The notes: generated by a model not told the origin, from the sequence alone. A DNA stretch of 11,586 nucleotides from Oscillospiraceae bacterium (GCA_019416775.1 DXWR01000325.1:1-11586), one strand, 5' to 3'. Positions 1-6,629 are shown, counted from the first letter of the stretch. Numbers and translations are program-made.

Positions 1-141
1 AGGTGGTCGGCGGGGAATAAAAAGTTGCCCTTGTTTCGGCTCGTAAGGGCAAAAACAAGGGCAAACAGATAAGGTTTGAATGAAAAACAGGCGTGAAGCC
101 TTGAAAAATCAATGGTTTTTGAGGATTAGATAGTTAAATCC
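1..141. other. Non-coding stretch upstream of truncated patatin gene
   Basis: All three plus-strand frames are closed by stops here and no ribosome binding site leads into the patatin frame; that frame itself has a stop at 127-129. The composition is A-rich, unlike the GC-rich genes around it. The reading frame beginning at base 2 gives Gly-Gly-Arg-Arg-Gly-Ile, which faintly recalls the patatin GGxRG oxyanion loop, but the following residues do not match the family and the match is too short to trust. The stretch may be an inserted or rearranged segment that removed the 5' part of the lipase gene. Confidence 0.5.
25..64. repeat. 12-bp perfect inverted repeat
   Basis: TTGCCCTTGTTT at 25-36 is the exact reverse complement of AAACAAGGGCAA at 53-64, with a 16-nt loop. 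A second pairing is possible, because TTGCCCTT (25-32) also matches AAGGGCAA (45-52), so the right arm is partly duplicated. No T-run follows on either strand, so it is not an obvious intrinsic terminator. It lies just upstream of the broken lipase and could mark a small mobile palindromic element. Confidence 0.6.
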
Positions 142-900
142 GAATTTGACTTTTGCTACGGGGTGTCGGCAGGAGCCTGCCACGCCTGCAGTTTCCTGTC
201 CCGGCAGCACGGAAGAGCCTTTGCAGTCAATGTAGACTACCTGGACGACAACCGGTATTTAAGCGTCAAAAGCTGGCTGAAAACCGGGGATCTGTTTGGA
301 GCTCAAATGCTTTACGACATCATCCCCAACCAATTAAATCTCTATGACTACGACGCCTTTGCCGCCAACCCCACTAAATTCTTTGCGGTGGCCACCGACT
401 GCCTCACCGGCAAAGCGGAATACTTTCCCATCACCGAAATGCACCGGGACGTGATCAAGGTCCGGGCCTCCAGTTCCCTGCCCCTGCTCAGCCGCATGGT
501 GGAGATCGACGGACGGCCTTATCTGGACGGAGGATTGGCCGACTCCATTCCGGTAGACAAAGCCCGCCAAGACGGCGCCGCCAAACAGGTGGTGGTTCTG
601 ACCCGTCAGCCGGGATACCGGAAAGAAAAAAGCGGTTCTCTGCCCCTGGTCCGCCTGCGGTACCGCCGCTATCCCAATCTGGTAAAAACCGTGGCCACCC
701 GGCACATTCGCTACAACCAGACGTTAAAAGAGATTGAAGAGGGAAAAGGCAAAGGAGAGCTGTTTGTCATCCAGCCCCAAGCTCCCTTGGATGTGGGACG
801 CACCGAAAAGAACCGGGAAAAACTCACCGCCGCTTATCTACAGGGCTGGCGGGACGCGGAATGGGCCATGGCAGATCTAAAGAAATTTTTGGAAGAATAG
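142..900 (+). pseudogene. Patatin-like phospholipase, 5'-truncated
   Basis: This is the body of a bacterial patatin-like (YjjU-type) lipid acyl hydrolase. Homology to the family starts at about 142 with EFDFCYGVSAGAC. It includes the nucleophile-elbow serine in GVSAG, and the catalytic aspartate in DGGLADSIP lies near 526. The frame is closed by a stop at 127-129, so it cannot be extended to the usual N-terminal strand with the glycine-rich oxyanion motif GGGxRG; roughly the first 35-40 residues of the family are absent. The only available start is GTG at 163, which would put the catalytic serine at residue 2 and has no ribosome binding site. The rest is intact to the stop (245 residues from 163). 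It ends 15 bp before the response regulator and probably belonged to that operon. It is called a pseudogene because a catalytic element is missing; a genuinely shortened protein is less likely. Confidence 0.75.
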
Positions 901-915
901 GGAGGATCAGACCGG

Positions 916-1587
916 ATGTACCGGATTTTCGTAGTGGAGGATGACCCCATCATCGCCAAAACATTAAAAGAATATCTGGAACGCTGGAACTTTCAGGTGG
1001 CGCTGACCGAGGACTTTTCCCAGGTGCTGGCGGAATTCGGCCAATTTGACCCTCATTTGGTGCTGCTGGATATTTCCCTGCCCTTTTTTAACGGCTACTA
1101 CTGGTGCGGGGAGATCCGCAAAATCTCCAAAGTTCCTATCCTGTTCCTCTCTTCCGCTTCGGATAAACTCAACCAGGTTATGGCCATGAACCTGGGCGGG
1201 GACGACTTTATCCCCAAACCCTTTGACTTGGAGATGCTGCTGGCAAAAATCCAGGCACTGCTGCGGCGCAGCTACGACTTTTCCGGTCAAACCGGGTGGC
1301 TGAGCTGGAACGGGCTGTTGTTCTCCCCGGGAGAAGGCACGGTGACCCAGGGGGAAAACCGGGAGGAGCTGACCAAAAACGAAAACCGCATCCTTCAGGT
1401 GCTGCTGGAAAACCGGGGTCAGACCGTCTCCCGGCAGGTACTGATGAACCGGTTGTGGGAAAGCGACGCCTTTGTGGATGAAAACACCCTGACGGTGAAC
1501 GTGGCCCGGCTGCGGAAAAAGCTGGAAGCTTTGGGAGCTAAGGGGATGATCAAGACCAAAAAAGGAGAGGGGTATCTGGTGGAATGA
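916..1587 (+). CDS. OmpR/PhoB-family response regulator
   Basis: A 223-residue DNA-binding response regulator. The receiver domain occupies about residues 1-118, with acidic pocket E8-D9-D10, phospho-acceptor D52 (VLLDISLP), switch S79/S80 (LFLSSA) and conserved K101 (FIPKPF). The C-terminal winged helix (about 130-222) contains LTKNENRILQVLLENRGQTVSR and the wing signature TVNVARLRKKL, ending in KTKKGEGYLVE. Length and layout are typical of OmpR/PhoB and of the BceR branch. Start ATG at 916 has GGAGGA at 901-906, spacing 9. Its stop overlaps the kinase start by four bases (ATGA), implying co-translation. The presumed role is phosphorylation-dependent transcription control on signals from the adjacent kinase. 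Targets are not visible here. Confidence 0.95.
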   Translation: MYRIFVVEDDPIIAKTLKEYLERWNFQVALTEDFSQVLAEFGQFDPHLVLLDISLPFFNGYYWCGEIRKISKVPILFLSSASDKLNQVMAMNLGGDDFIPKPFDLEMLLAKIQALLRRSYDFSGQTGWLSWNGLLFSPGEGTVTQGENREELTKNENRILQVLLENRGQTVSRQVLMNRLWESDAFVDENTLTVNVARLRKKLEALGAKGMIKTKKGEGYLVE

Positions 1588-2570
1588 AATTTCTTTCCTA
1601 TCTCCGGGACCGATGGAAGGTGTTCCTGCTGCTTATCCTCTGTCTTGGGGCCTTCACCGGCGTGCTTTTGCTTTACCGGGTGGAGGCGGAAGCCTTAGGG
1701 TACGGCCTGTTGGTGGCAGGAATTGGCGTCCTGATTGGATTTTGCATTGACTTCACCCGTTACCGCCGCCGGTTCGACAACCTAAAGCAAGCCAAACTTC
1801 AAATCCCCTACGAACTGGACCTGCCTGCTCCCGCCAGTCATCAGGAGAGGGAATATCAGCAGCTGGTGCGCACCTTGTTTGAGCAGTACCGGACCCTGGA
1901 CACCCAAAGCAGGCAAACCAAGCGGGACACCCAAGATTACTATTCCCTTTGGGTGCATCAAATCAAGGTACCCATTTCCGCCATGGACCTGCTGCTCCAA
2001 ACCCACCCGGGGCCGGACACTCCAGCGTTGAAGGGGGAATTATTTAAAATCCGCCGGTACGTGGAAATGGTGCTCAGCTTCCTGAGATTGGAAAGCTCCA
2101 CCACCGATTACCTGATCCGGCGGTACGATTTAGATGAGATCATCAAACAGGGGGTGCGGAAATTCGCCTCCCTGTTTATCCTGTCCCAGGTGAAGCTGAA
2201 ATTTGAACCCACCAGTTTAACCGTCCTCACCGACGAAAAGTGGCTGGGGTTTGCCTTGGAACAGCTTCTCTCCAATGGGGTGAAGTACACCAAGCCTGGC
2301 GGAACGGTGAAGATCTACGCCAAACCGGAACAGATCTTGGTGGTGGAGGACACCGGCATCGGCATTGCCCCGGAGGACCTGCCACGGATCTGGGACAAAG
2401 GGTTCACCGGCTTAAACGGACGGATGGAGCAGAAATCCACCGGGTTAGGGCTTTATCTCTGCAAGCGGGTGCTCACCAACCTGGGCCACAGCATTCAAAT
2501 TTTCTCCCAACCGGGAAAGGGCACCCGGGTAGAGGTGGATTTAAAGCAGAAGGAATTGTGGGTGGAATAG
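1584..2570 (+). CDS. Intramembrane-sensing histidine kinase (BceS-like)
   Basis: A 328-residue membrane sensor kinase. Two transmembrane helices (about residues 12-31 and 39-56) are joined by an extracytoplasmic loop of only about eight residues, and there is no periplasmic, HAMP or PAS domain. This is the architecture of BceS-type intramembrane-sensing kinases. The DHp helix carries the phospho-acceptor H125 (LWVHQIKVPISA). The ATPase domain shows the N box (LEQLLSNGVKYT, N231), G1 box (DTGIGI, D256) and G2 box (STGLGLYL). The cytoplasmic part is complete, so the kinase should autophosphorylate and pass phosphate to the upstream regulator. Family members usually respond to cell-envelope antibiotics through a dedicated ABC permease of BceAB type. 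None follows in this window, so a detached or upstream transporter, or a different input, must be considered. Confidence 0.93.
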   Translation: MKFLSYLRDRWKVFLLLILCLGAFTGVLLLYRVEAEALGYGLLVAGIGVLIGFCIDFTRYRRRFDNLKQAKLQIPYELDLPAPASHQEREYQQLVRTLFEQYRTLDTQSRQTKRDTQDYYSLWVHQIKVPISAMDLLLQTHPGPDTPALKGELFKIRRYVEMVLSFLRLESSTTDYLIRRYDLDEIIKQGVRKFASLFILSQVKLKFEPTSLTVLTDEKWLGFALEQLLSNGVKYTKPGGTVKIYAKPEQILVVEDTGIGIAPEDLPRIWDKGFTGLNGRMEQKSTGLGLYLCKRVLTNLGHSIQIFSQPGKGTRVEVDLKQKELWVE

Positions 2571-2585
2571 AATCTCCGTTCAAAA

Positions 2586-2858
2586 GAGCCGGTGGAAAAC
2601 CGGCTCAGCTTGTCGAAAAAGGTTCTAGATATTTCCGGATTGACCCGCCCTGGGCTGTTCGCCTTTGGGCGGGCGGATTCTGGATCGCTATTTCCACAAC
2701 TTTATTTCAAACAGAAAGCTAAACCAAGAAATTTAAAAATAAAACAATTTCAATGCAGGGGCTTTGCCCCTTGCATCCCCAGCAGCTTTTTGAAAAAAGC
2801 TGCACCAAAAACTTTTAAGTTGACTTTTTCTACAGTCTGAGCCGGTGGAAAACCGGCT
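2586..2858. repeat. Gene-free segment bounded by inverted hairpin repeats (REP/MITE-like)
   Basis: The outer parts are inverted copies of one sequence: 2586-2621 read on the minus strand and 2824-2858 read on the plus strand share CTTTTTCnACAnnCTGAGCCGGT followed by a 5-nt spacer and ACCGGCT. Inside are further palindromes. CCCGCCC (2644-2650) pairs with GGGCGGG (2667-2673). ATGCAGGGGC/GCCCC(T)TGCAT (2753-2776) forms a hairpin with one bulged T. GCAGCTTTTT/AAAAAGCTGC (2782-2803) forms another. No convincing coding frame is present. The arrangement resembles dispersed intergenic palindromic repeats known from Oscillospiraceae genomes, but copy number cannot be judged from one window. Confidence 0.6.
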
Positions 2859-2867
2859 TTCTTTTTT
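2840..2867 (+). terminator. Intrinsic terminator before the GH18 gene
   Basis: AGCCGGT (2840-2846) pairs with ACCGGCT (2852-2858) around a GGAAA loop, and TTTCTTTTTT follows. It likely ends transcription from the patatin-kinase operon, so the downstream GH18-LysM gene needs its own promoter between here and 2938. The sister hairpin at 2586-2606 has no plus-strand T-run. Confidence 0.75.
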
Positions 2868-2937
2868 GCATATTCTTTTTTACCTGGGAAAAGCTACATC
2901 CAAACCATCTCCCAAAACGGAAAGGATGCGCAAGGTT

Positions 2938-4965
2938 ATGACCCCTGAAATTCGTTTACAGCCCAACGGCGACGGCAGCTACGACCTTTTATTGGAATAT
3001 TCCCGCTGGGACGCGGAATTTGCAAAAGGCTTTGATTTCCGCCAATATTGGCGGCACCCCTCCAAATCCCTGGCCCATCGGGTGCGGCAGGCGGCGGCGG
3101 GCGTCAAGATCCGCAGTGTGAAGGTGCTGCTCAGCGGGGTGCTGGTGGCCACCCTGGCGTTTAGCGCCTTTACCACCGCTCTGGCGGCCAGCGACAAATA
3201 CACCATGGGCTATCTTTACACCGGCACCGACCGGCAGCAGGTGGAATACGTCAACCAAACCGGGGATTCCCTGGACGTGGTTTCCCCCAGCTACTTTGAC
3301 CTTGCCCAGGACGGCAGCCTCACCCTCAACACCCCCAGCAGCTACTTTGTGGAGCAGATGCACCAGAGTGGACGGAAGGTAGTGCCCTTTTTAAGCAACC
3401 ACTGGAACCGCACCGCCGGCATCAACGCCTTAAAAGATGTGGAGACCCTATCCACCCAGATTGCTCAGTACGTGGAACAGTACAACCTGGACGGGGTAAA
3501 CGTGGACATTGAAAACGTCACCCACAACCAACGCAGCCAATACACCCAGTTGGTGCGGCTGTTGCGGGAAAAGATCCCGGAACACAAGGAAGTGTCGGTA
3601 GCGGTGGCTGCCAACCCCAACGGCTGGACCGAAGGCTGGCACGGTTCCTACGACTACGCCGCCCTGGCCCAGTACGCTGACCATTTGATGATTATGACCT
3701 ACGACGAGCACTACGAAGGAGGCGACGCCGGGCCGGTGGCGGGGATCGAATTTGTGAAACAGTCCATCCAGTACGCCCTGCGGCACACCACTCCCGACAA
3801 AATCGTCATCGGGGTTCCCTTCTACGGCCGGGTGTGGGGAGTGGACAACACCCGGATCCAAGGCCAAGGGGTAAGTATCAAAACCATCCAGAAGATTTTA
3901 GAACAATGCCCCTCCACCGTCACCTACGACACCGCCAGCCAGTCCGTCAAGGCGGAATTCACCGTCCGGCAGGGGGATTCCTTCTCGGTGGGCAGCGGCA
4001 TCTCCCTGACTCCGGGAAATTATGTGGTGTGGTACGAAAACCATGACTCCTATGAGGAAAAGCTTGCTCTGATTGAAAAATACAATTTGAAGGGAGCGGG
4101 AGCCTGGGCCTTAGGGCAGGAAGACGTAACCATTTGGGATCACTACGAGGATTGGGTGGACGGAGAAGGTTCCGGCACCGGTTCCGGGGACAATCAGACT
4201 CCCTCCAACCCCACCGGTCTCTATGAAGTGAAGCAAGGGGATACCCTCTGGAAAATCGCCCAGGAACAGCTTGGGGACGGCAACCGCTACCGGGAGATTA
4301 TGGAACTCAACGGTTTGACCAGCACCGAAATCTATCCCGGCGACCTGCTCCGGCTCCCCGGTCAAACAGAAGACACTCCCTCTACCCCGGACACCTCTCC
4401 CACCTACCGGGAATACACCGTCCAACGGGGGGACACTCTCTGGAAGATCGCCCAGTCTCAACTGGGAGACGGCAGCCGCTACCGAGAGATTATGGTCCTC
4501 AACGGTCTTTCCAGCGACGTCCTCACCCCCGGCCAGGTGCTGCGGATTCCAGACAGCTCCGGCGGCAGTTCCTCCGCCCCCTCCAATCCTTCTACCCCTT
4601 CCAATCCCACTCCCACCTACCGAGAATATACTGTCCAGCGCGGGGACACCCTCTGGAAAATCGCCCAGTCCCAGCTAGGGGACGGCAGCCGCTACCGGGA
4701 GATTATGACCCTCAACGGTCTTTCCAGCGACGCCCTCACCCCCGGCCAGGTGCTGCGCATTCCAAGCAGCTCCGGCGGCGATTCTTCCACTCCCTCCAAT
4801 CCCACCCCCACCTATCGAGAGTACACGGTGCAGCGGGGAGACAGCTTATGGAAGATCGCCCAGTCCCAGCTGGGCAGCGGCAGCCGGTACCGGGAGATCA
4901 TCAGCCTGAATCATTTGAAAAATGAAACGGTATATCCGGGGCAGGTGCTTCGGTTGCCCAAATAA
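2938..4965 (+). CDS. GH18 family (SleL/YaaH-like) hydrolase with four LysM domains
   Basis: A 675-residue wall-directed glycosidase. Residues 1-60 form an unusually long, hydrophilic N-terminal region. A hydrophobic signal or anchor segment follows (about 61-83, ending TTALAAS, a plausible signal-peptidase site). The GH18 barrel (about 87-405) includes strand motif DGVNVDIEN, with acid/base Glu at 192 and Asp at 190; Asn replaces the first Asp of the classical DGxDxDxE, as in spore-cortex SleL/YaaH-type N-acetylglucosaminidases. MIMTYDEHY and GVPFYGRVW are further barrel strands. Ser/Pro/Gly-rich linkers then separate four LysM repeats (from about 428, 490, 561 and 626), which bind N-acetylglucosamine-containing glycans. 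The likely role is peptidoglycan, probably spore cortex, hydrolysis. ATG 2938 is preferred over ATG 2926 because AAAGG at 2921-2925 is 12 bases from it and abuts 2926; GTG 2845 lies inside a terminator hairpin. Confidence 0.9.
   Translation: MTPEIRLQPNGDGSYDLLLEYSRWDAEFAKGFDFRQYWRHPSKSLAHRVRQAAAGVKIRSVKVLLSGVLVATLAFSAFTTALAASDKYTMGYLYTGTDRQQVEYVNQTGDSLDVVSPSYFDLAQDGSLTLNTPSSYFVEQMHQSGRKVVPFLSNHWNRTAGINALKDVETLSTQIAQYVEQYNLDGVNVDIENVTHNQRSQYTQLVRLLREKIPEHKEVSVAVAANPNGWTEGWHGSYDYAALAQYADHLMIMTYDEHYEGGDAGPVAGIEFVKQSIQYALRHTTPDKIVIGVPFYGRVWGVDNTRIQGQGVSIKTIQKILEQCPSTVTYDTASQSVKAEFTVRQGDSFSVGSGISLTPGNYVVWYENHDSYEEKLALIEKYNLKGAGAWALGQEDVTIWDHYEDWVDGEGSGTGSGDNQTPSNPTGLYEVKQGDTLWKIAQEQLGDGNRYREIMELNGLTSTEIYPGDLLRLPGQTEDTPSTPDTSPTYREYTVQRGDTLWKIAQSQLGDGSRYREIMVLNGLSSDVLTPGQVLRIPDSSGGSSSAPSNPSTPSNPTPTYREYTVQRGDTLWKIAQSQLGDGSRYREIMTLNGLSSDALTPGQVLRIPSSSGGDSSTPSNPTPTYREYTVQRGDSLWKIAQSQLGSGSRYREIISLNHLKNETVYPGQVLRLPK
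4405..4764 (+). repeat. Near-identical tandem LysM modules within the GH18 gene
   Basis: LysM modules at 4405-4551 and 4618-4764 encode the same run from YREYTV to VLRIP except for two substitutions (Val/Thr and Val/Ala). The modules at 4219-4362 and 4813-4962 are more diverged but share QGDTLWKIA or RGDSLWKIA, RYREI and the P-G-x-x-L-R-L/I-P end. The central pair looks like a recent internal duplication together with its linker. Confidence 0.85.
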
Positions 4966-4971
4966 CAAATA

Positions 4972-5007
4972 AAAGGGAGGAAATCGCTCCTCCCTTTCTC
5001 TTATTTT
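4972..5007. terminator. Bidirectional intrinsic terminator
   Basis: A perfect 10-bp stem, AAAGGGAGGA (4972-4981) with TCCTCCCTTT (4988-4997), encloses a 6-nt loop. On the plus strand it continues into TCTCTTATTTT, and on the minus strand into TTTTATTTGTTATTT. It sits in the 54-bp gap between two convergent genes and should terminate both. Confidence 0.9.
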
Positions 5008-5019
5008 AGAATGATGGCG

Positions 5020-6057
5020 TCACTGTGCCCGGACGTACTCCCCGGAAACATACCCCCAGTTTCCCTCAATATCCACCTGCACCCAACCGTTGGGAAGGAT
5101 GCAGATGATCCGGAACAGGTTGCCCTTATTCAGCTTGCGCTTGATGCTGTAATTTAATCCAGGGCCGTTGCGCACCCGAACGTCGTTGCCGGTACAGCTG
5201 CCCACCTTATAGGGGCTGAGCCCGGCTTTGTCCAGGTATTGGTTGACCATCCAACCGGTGACAGAGCCCTTTTGAACTTTGCTCCAGCCCCAGCCGTCGT
5301 CTGCCAGCCAGGTGAGGGTGTCCCCGGTGTTGGCCTGGGTGAGGACGGCGGCGGCGGTGTGGGCGTCGGCACGGATATTCACGTGTTCTCCGGTGCACCG
5401 GACCGTGCTTCCCTCCTGGGGAACTTCCGGGGTCACAGCGGTGTCTCCGTAGAGGCTGCCGATCTCCGCCGGGAAATCCCGGGTGCAGCGGTCCAGGTCT
5501 ACATTGCCGTTGACTCCGGCCACACTGCCGGTGCTGGTATACTGGTGCATATCCCGCTTCAACGTCGTGTTATAGTTGTCCCGATAATCCGCCAGCCAGA
5601 TGGTATACTTGGCAGCCAGGGGATCAAAATTCAGGTAATTGGTAAACCAATTAGTGTTGGCATAAACACCAGCCCAATAGCCCGCCTGCTCGACGCTGGA
5701 GCAGAAGGTCTGGGCGATTTGGGTACAGGTGTCCCGGCCCAAGGCGGCGGTGGACTGCTCCTCCAAATCATAGTAGACGGGGAAGTCAAACTGCTTTCCT
5801 TGAATGCAGGCCAAGCAGGCGTTGGCTTCCTTGGCGGCATCGGCCACACTGTCGGCATAGGAATACCAATAGGCACCAATGTGCAGCCCCACCCCTTTGG
5901 CGGCGGCGTAAAATTCGTCGAATTTCCGGTCTTTTTGGGAGATTTCCCGGCCGTACCCCGCCCGGAGAATCACCCCGTAGATCCCTGCGTTTTTCACCGC
6001 CAGAAAATCGGTGACGGTATTGTGGTGGGAAAGGTCGATGAGTTGAAATTCAGCCAT
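5020..6057 (-). CDS. GH25 lysozyme endolysin with two SH3b domains
   Basis: A 345-residue muramidase without a signal peptide. The GH25 barrel (about 1-200) starts with LIDLSHHN (D8), and the catalytic DxE is in VYYDLEEQ (D97, E99). GVILRAGYG, GAYWYSYA, WAGVYANTNWF and the closing VDLDRCT segment are family landmarks. Two bacterial SH3 wall-binding domains follow: about 216-276 (VNIRADAH, GWGWSKV, GWM) and about 283-345 (VRVRNGPGLNYS, GWVQVDIEGNWGYVSGEYV). The start at 6057 has AGGAGG with spacing of about 9 and overlaps the holin stop by 8 bp, so the two are translationally coupled. Lacking an export signal, it should be released through the neighbouring holin and cleave the glycan strands of the host wall. 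The composition matches prophage endolysins of Clostridia, but no other phage gene is nearby. Confidence 0.95.
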   Translation of the reverse strand: MAEFQLIDLSHHNTVTDFLAVKNAGIYGVILRAGYGREISQKDRKFDEFYAAAKGVGLHIGAYWYSYADSVADAAKEANACLACIQGKQFDFPVYYDLEEQSTAALGRDTCTQIAQTFCSSVEQAGYWAGVYANTNWFTNYLNFDPLAAKYTIWLADYRDNYNTTLKRDMHQYTSTGSVAGVNGNVDLDRCTRDFPAEIGSLYGDTAVTPEVPQEGSTVRCTGEHVNIRADAHTAAAVLTQANTGDTLTWLADDGWGWSKVQKGSVTGWMVNQYLDKAGLSPYKVGSCTGNDVRVRNGPGLNYSIKRKLNKGNLFRIICILPNGWVQVDIEGNWGYVSGEYVRAQ

Positions 6058-6355
6058 TGGTATTTTCCTCCTGTTCCGTATCTTTTTTGGGAGCGGTGTA
6101 GGTCAAGGCTGCCTGGCTGTCCTTCAGCCCGGCGGTGGTGGGGTCGTTGACGGCATTCCAGACTCCCCACAGACAGCTCACCAACAAATAAGGGTTGGTG
6201 ACGATTCCCCAAAGCAGCTGCCCCACTCCCTGCCAGCTGGTCAAATCGGCCGGCTGAAGGCTGTGATAGGTCAGGGCAGTGAGCAGGATGGTTCCCACCA
6301 CCTGCACCCAAAAAATGGGGTTTTTCACCCGCGCCATCCAGTTAATTTTCGTCAT
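6050..6355 (-). CDS. Phi-LC3-type phage holin (Phage_holin_1 family)
   Basis: A 101-residue small membrane protein. It has the family signature at both ends: an N-terminal INWMARVKNPIFWVQVVG and a C-terminal WNAVNDPTTAGLKDSQAALTY. There are two hydrophobic helices (about 12-31 and 48-67) and a highly charged C-terminal tail (KKDTEQEENTNG), typical of two-helix holins. It should assemble in the membrane and release the endolysin encoded by the overlapping downstream gene. ATG at 6355 is preceded by AAAGGAG (6364-6370 on this strand, spacing 8). Transcription appears to start about 130 bp upstream at a LexA-box promoter. A toxin- or bacteriocin-release or vesicle-forming role is possible in place of phage release, because no phage genes accompany it. 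Confidence 0.93.
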   Translation of the reverse strand: MTKINWMARVKNPIFWVQVVGTILLTALTYHSLQPADLTSWQGVGQLLWGIVTNPYLLVSCLWGVWNAVNDPTTAGLKDSQAALTYTAPKKDTEQEENTNG

Positions 6356-6377
6356 GGTTTTTGCTCCTTTCCGTTTT

Positions 6378-6393
6378 CCCGGAAAAATCCGGG
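6378..6393 (-). promoter_or_regulatory. Hairpin in holin leader next to the RBS
   Basis: On the minus strand the leader contains CCCGGA, a TTTT loop and TCCGGG, a perfect 6-bp stem ending 7 bases before the AAAGGAG ribosome binding site of the holin. It could affect ribosome access or mRNA stability; no known riboswitch class is recognised. Confidence 0.4.
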
Positions 6394-6490
6394 GCCGTAC
6401 TGTATCCTATGCGGCGGCAGCCAAGCCGGTGCGCGAAAAAGCACCTTTCCGCCTTGCTTTTTGGCTTGCTTTGCCGCCTCCCCTATTTTT

Positions 6491-6519
6491 AGTGTAGAAC
6501 GTACGTTCTAATTTGGCAA
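6491..6519 (-). promoter_or_regulatory. LexA (SOS) box inside the holin-endolysin promoter
   Basis: On the minus strand a -35 TTGCCA (6514-6519) and a -10 TACACT (6491-6496) are separated by exactly 17 bp. The spacer is occupied by a perfect 16-bp palindrome, TAGAACGTACGTTCTA (6495-6510). Its core GAAC-GTAC-GTTC fits the Gram-positive LexA consensus CGAACRNRYGTTYC at every position except the outermost C. A repressor there would block polymerase, and RecA-driven LexA cleavage after DNA damage would release it. The promoter points at the holin, giving a leader of roughly 130 nt. The match is read directly; LexA binding is inferred. Confidence 0.8.
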
Positions 6520-6629
6520 GTGGTTTTTGAAGCGCAAGAGGAATGGGACCGGTTTTTGGGACAGTTTAGAAAAAGCAAAGCATCTTCCCCGGCATCCTGA
6601 AACGTTTTTGCTCCCTGCCGGGTCAAAGT

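Noticed and set aside
2592..2840. An 82-residue open frame between the kinase and GH18 gene
   Set aside because: It is made of hairpin repeat DNA, starts inside a palindrome and has no ribosome binding site.
2868..2900. GCATATT at 2868-2874 as a sigma-G-like -35 for the GH18 gene
   Set aside because: It is attractive for a spore-cortex enzyme, but no good matching -10 occurs at the right distance; the nearest candidate, GCTACATC, is a poor fit.
2845..2937. N-terminal extension of the GH18 protein from GTG 2845
   Set aside because: The GTG lies within the stem of the intrinsic terminator at 2840-2867 and has no ribosome binding site. The residues are encoded by repeat DNA.
4219..4962. Regularly spaced repeats suggestive of a CRISPR or minisatellite
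   Set aside because: The repeats are in-frame LysM coding modules of about 145 bp with Ser/Pro linkers.
5239..6150. A 303-residue plus-strand open frame opposite the endolysin
   Set aside because: It is the antisense shadow of a clearly recognisable GH25-SH3 gene, is Gly/Val-rich in a low-complexity way and has no ribosome binding site.
6353..6444. Leader peptide starting GTG 6444 on the minus strand with TGA overlapping the holin start
   Set aside because: The ribosome binding site would touch the start codon, and the peptide resembles no known leader. Chance openness over 30 codons is likely.
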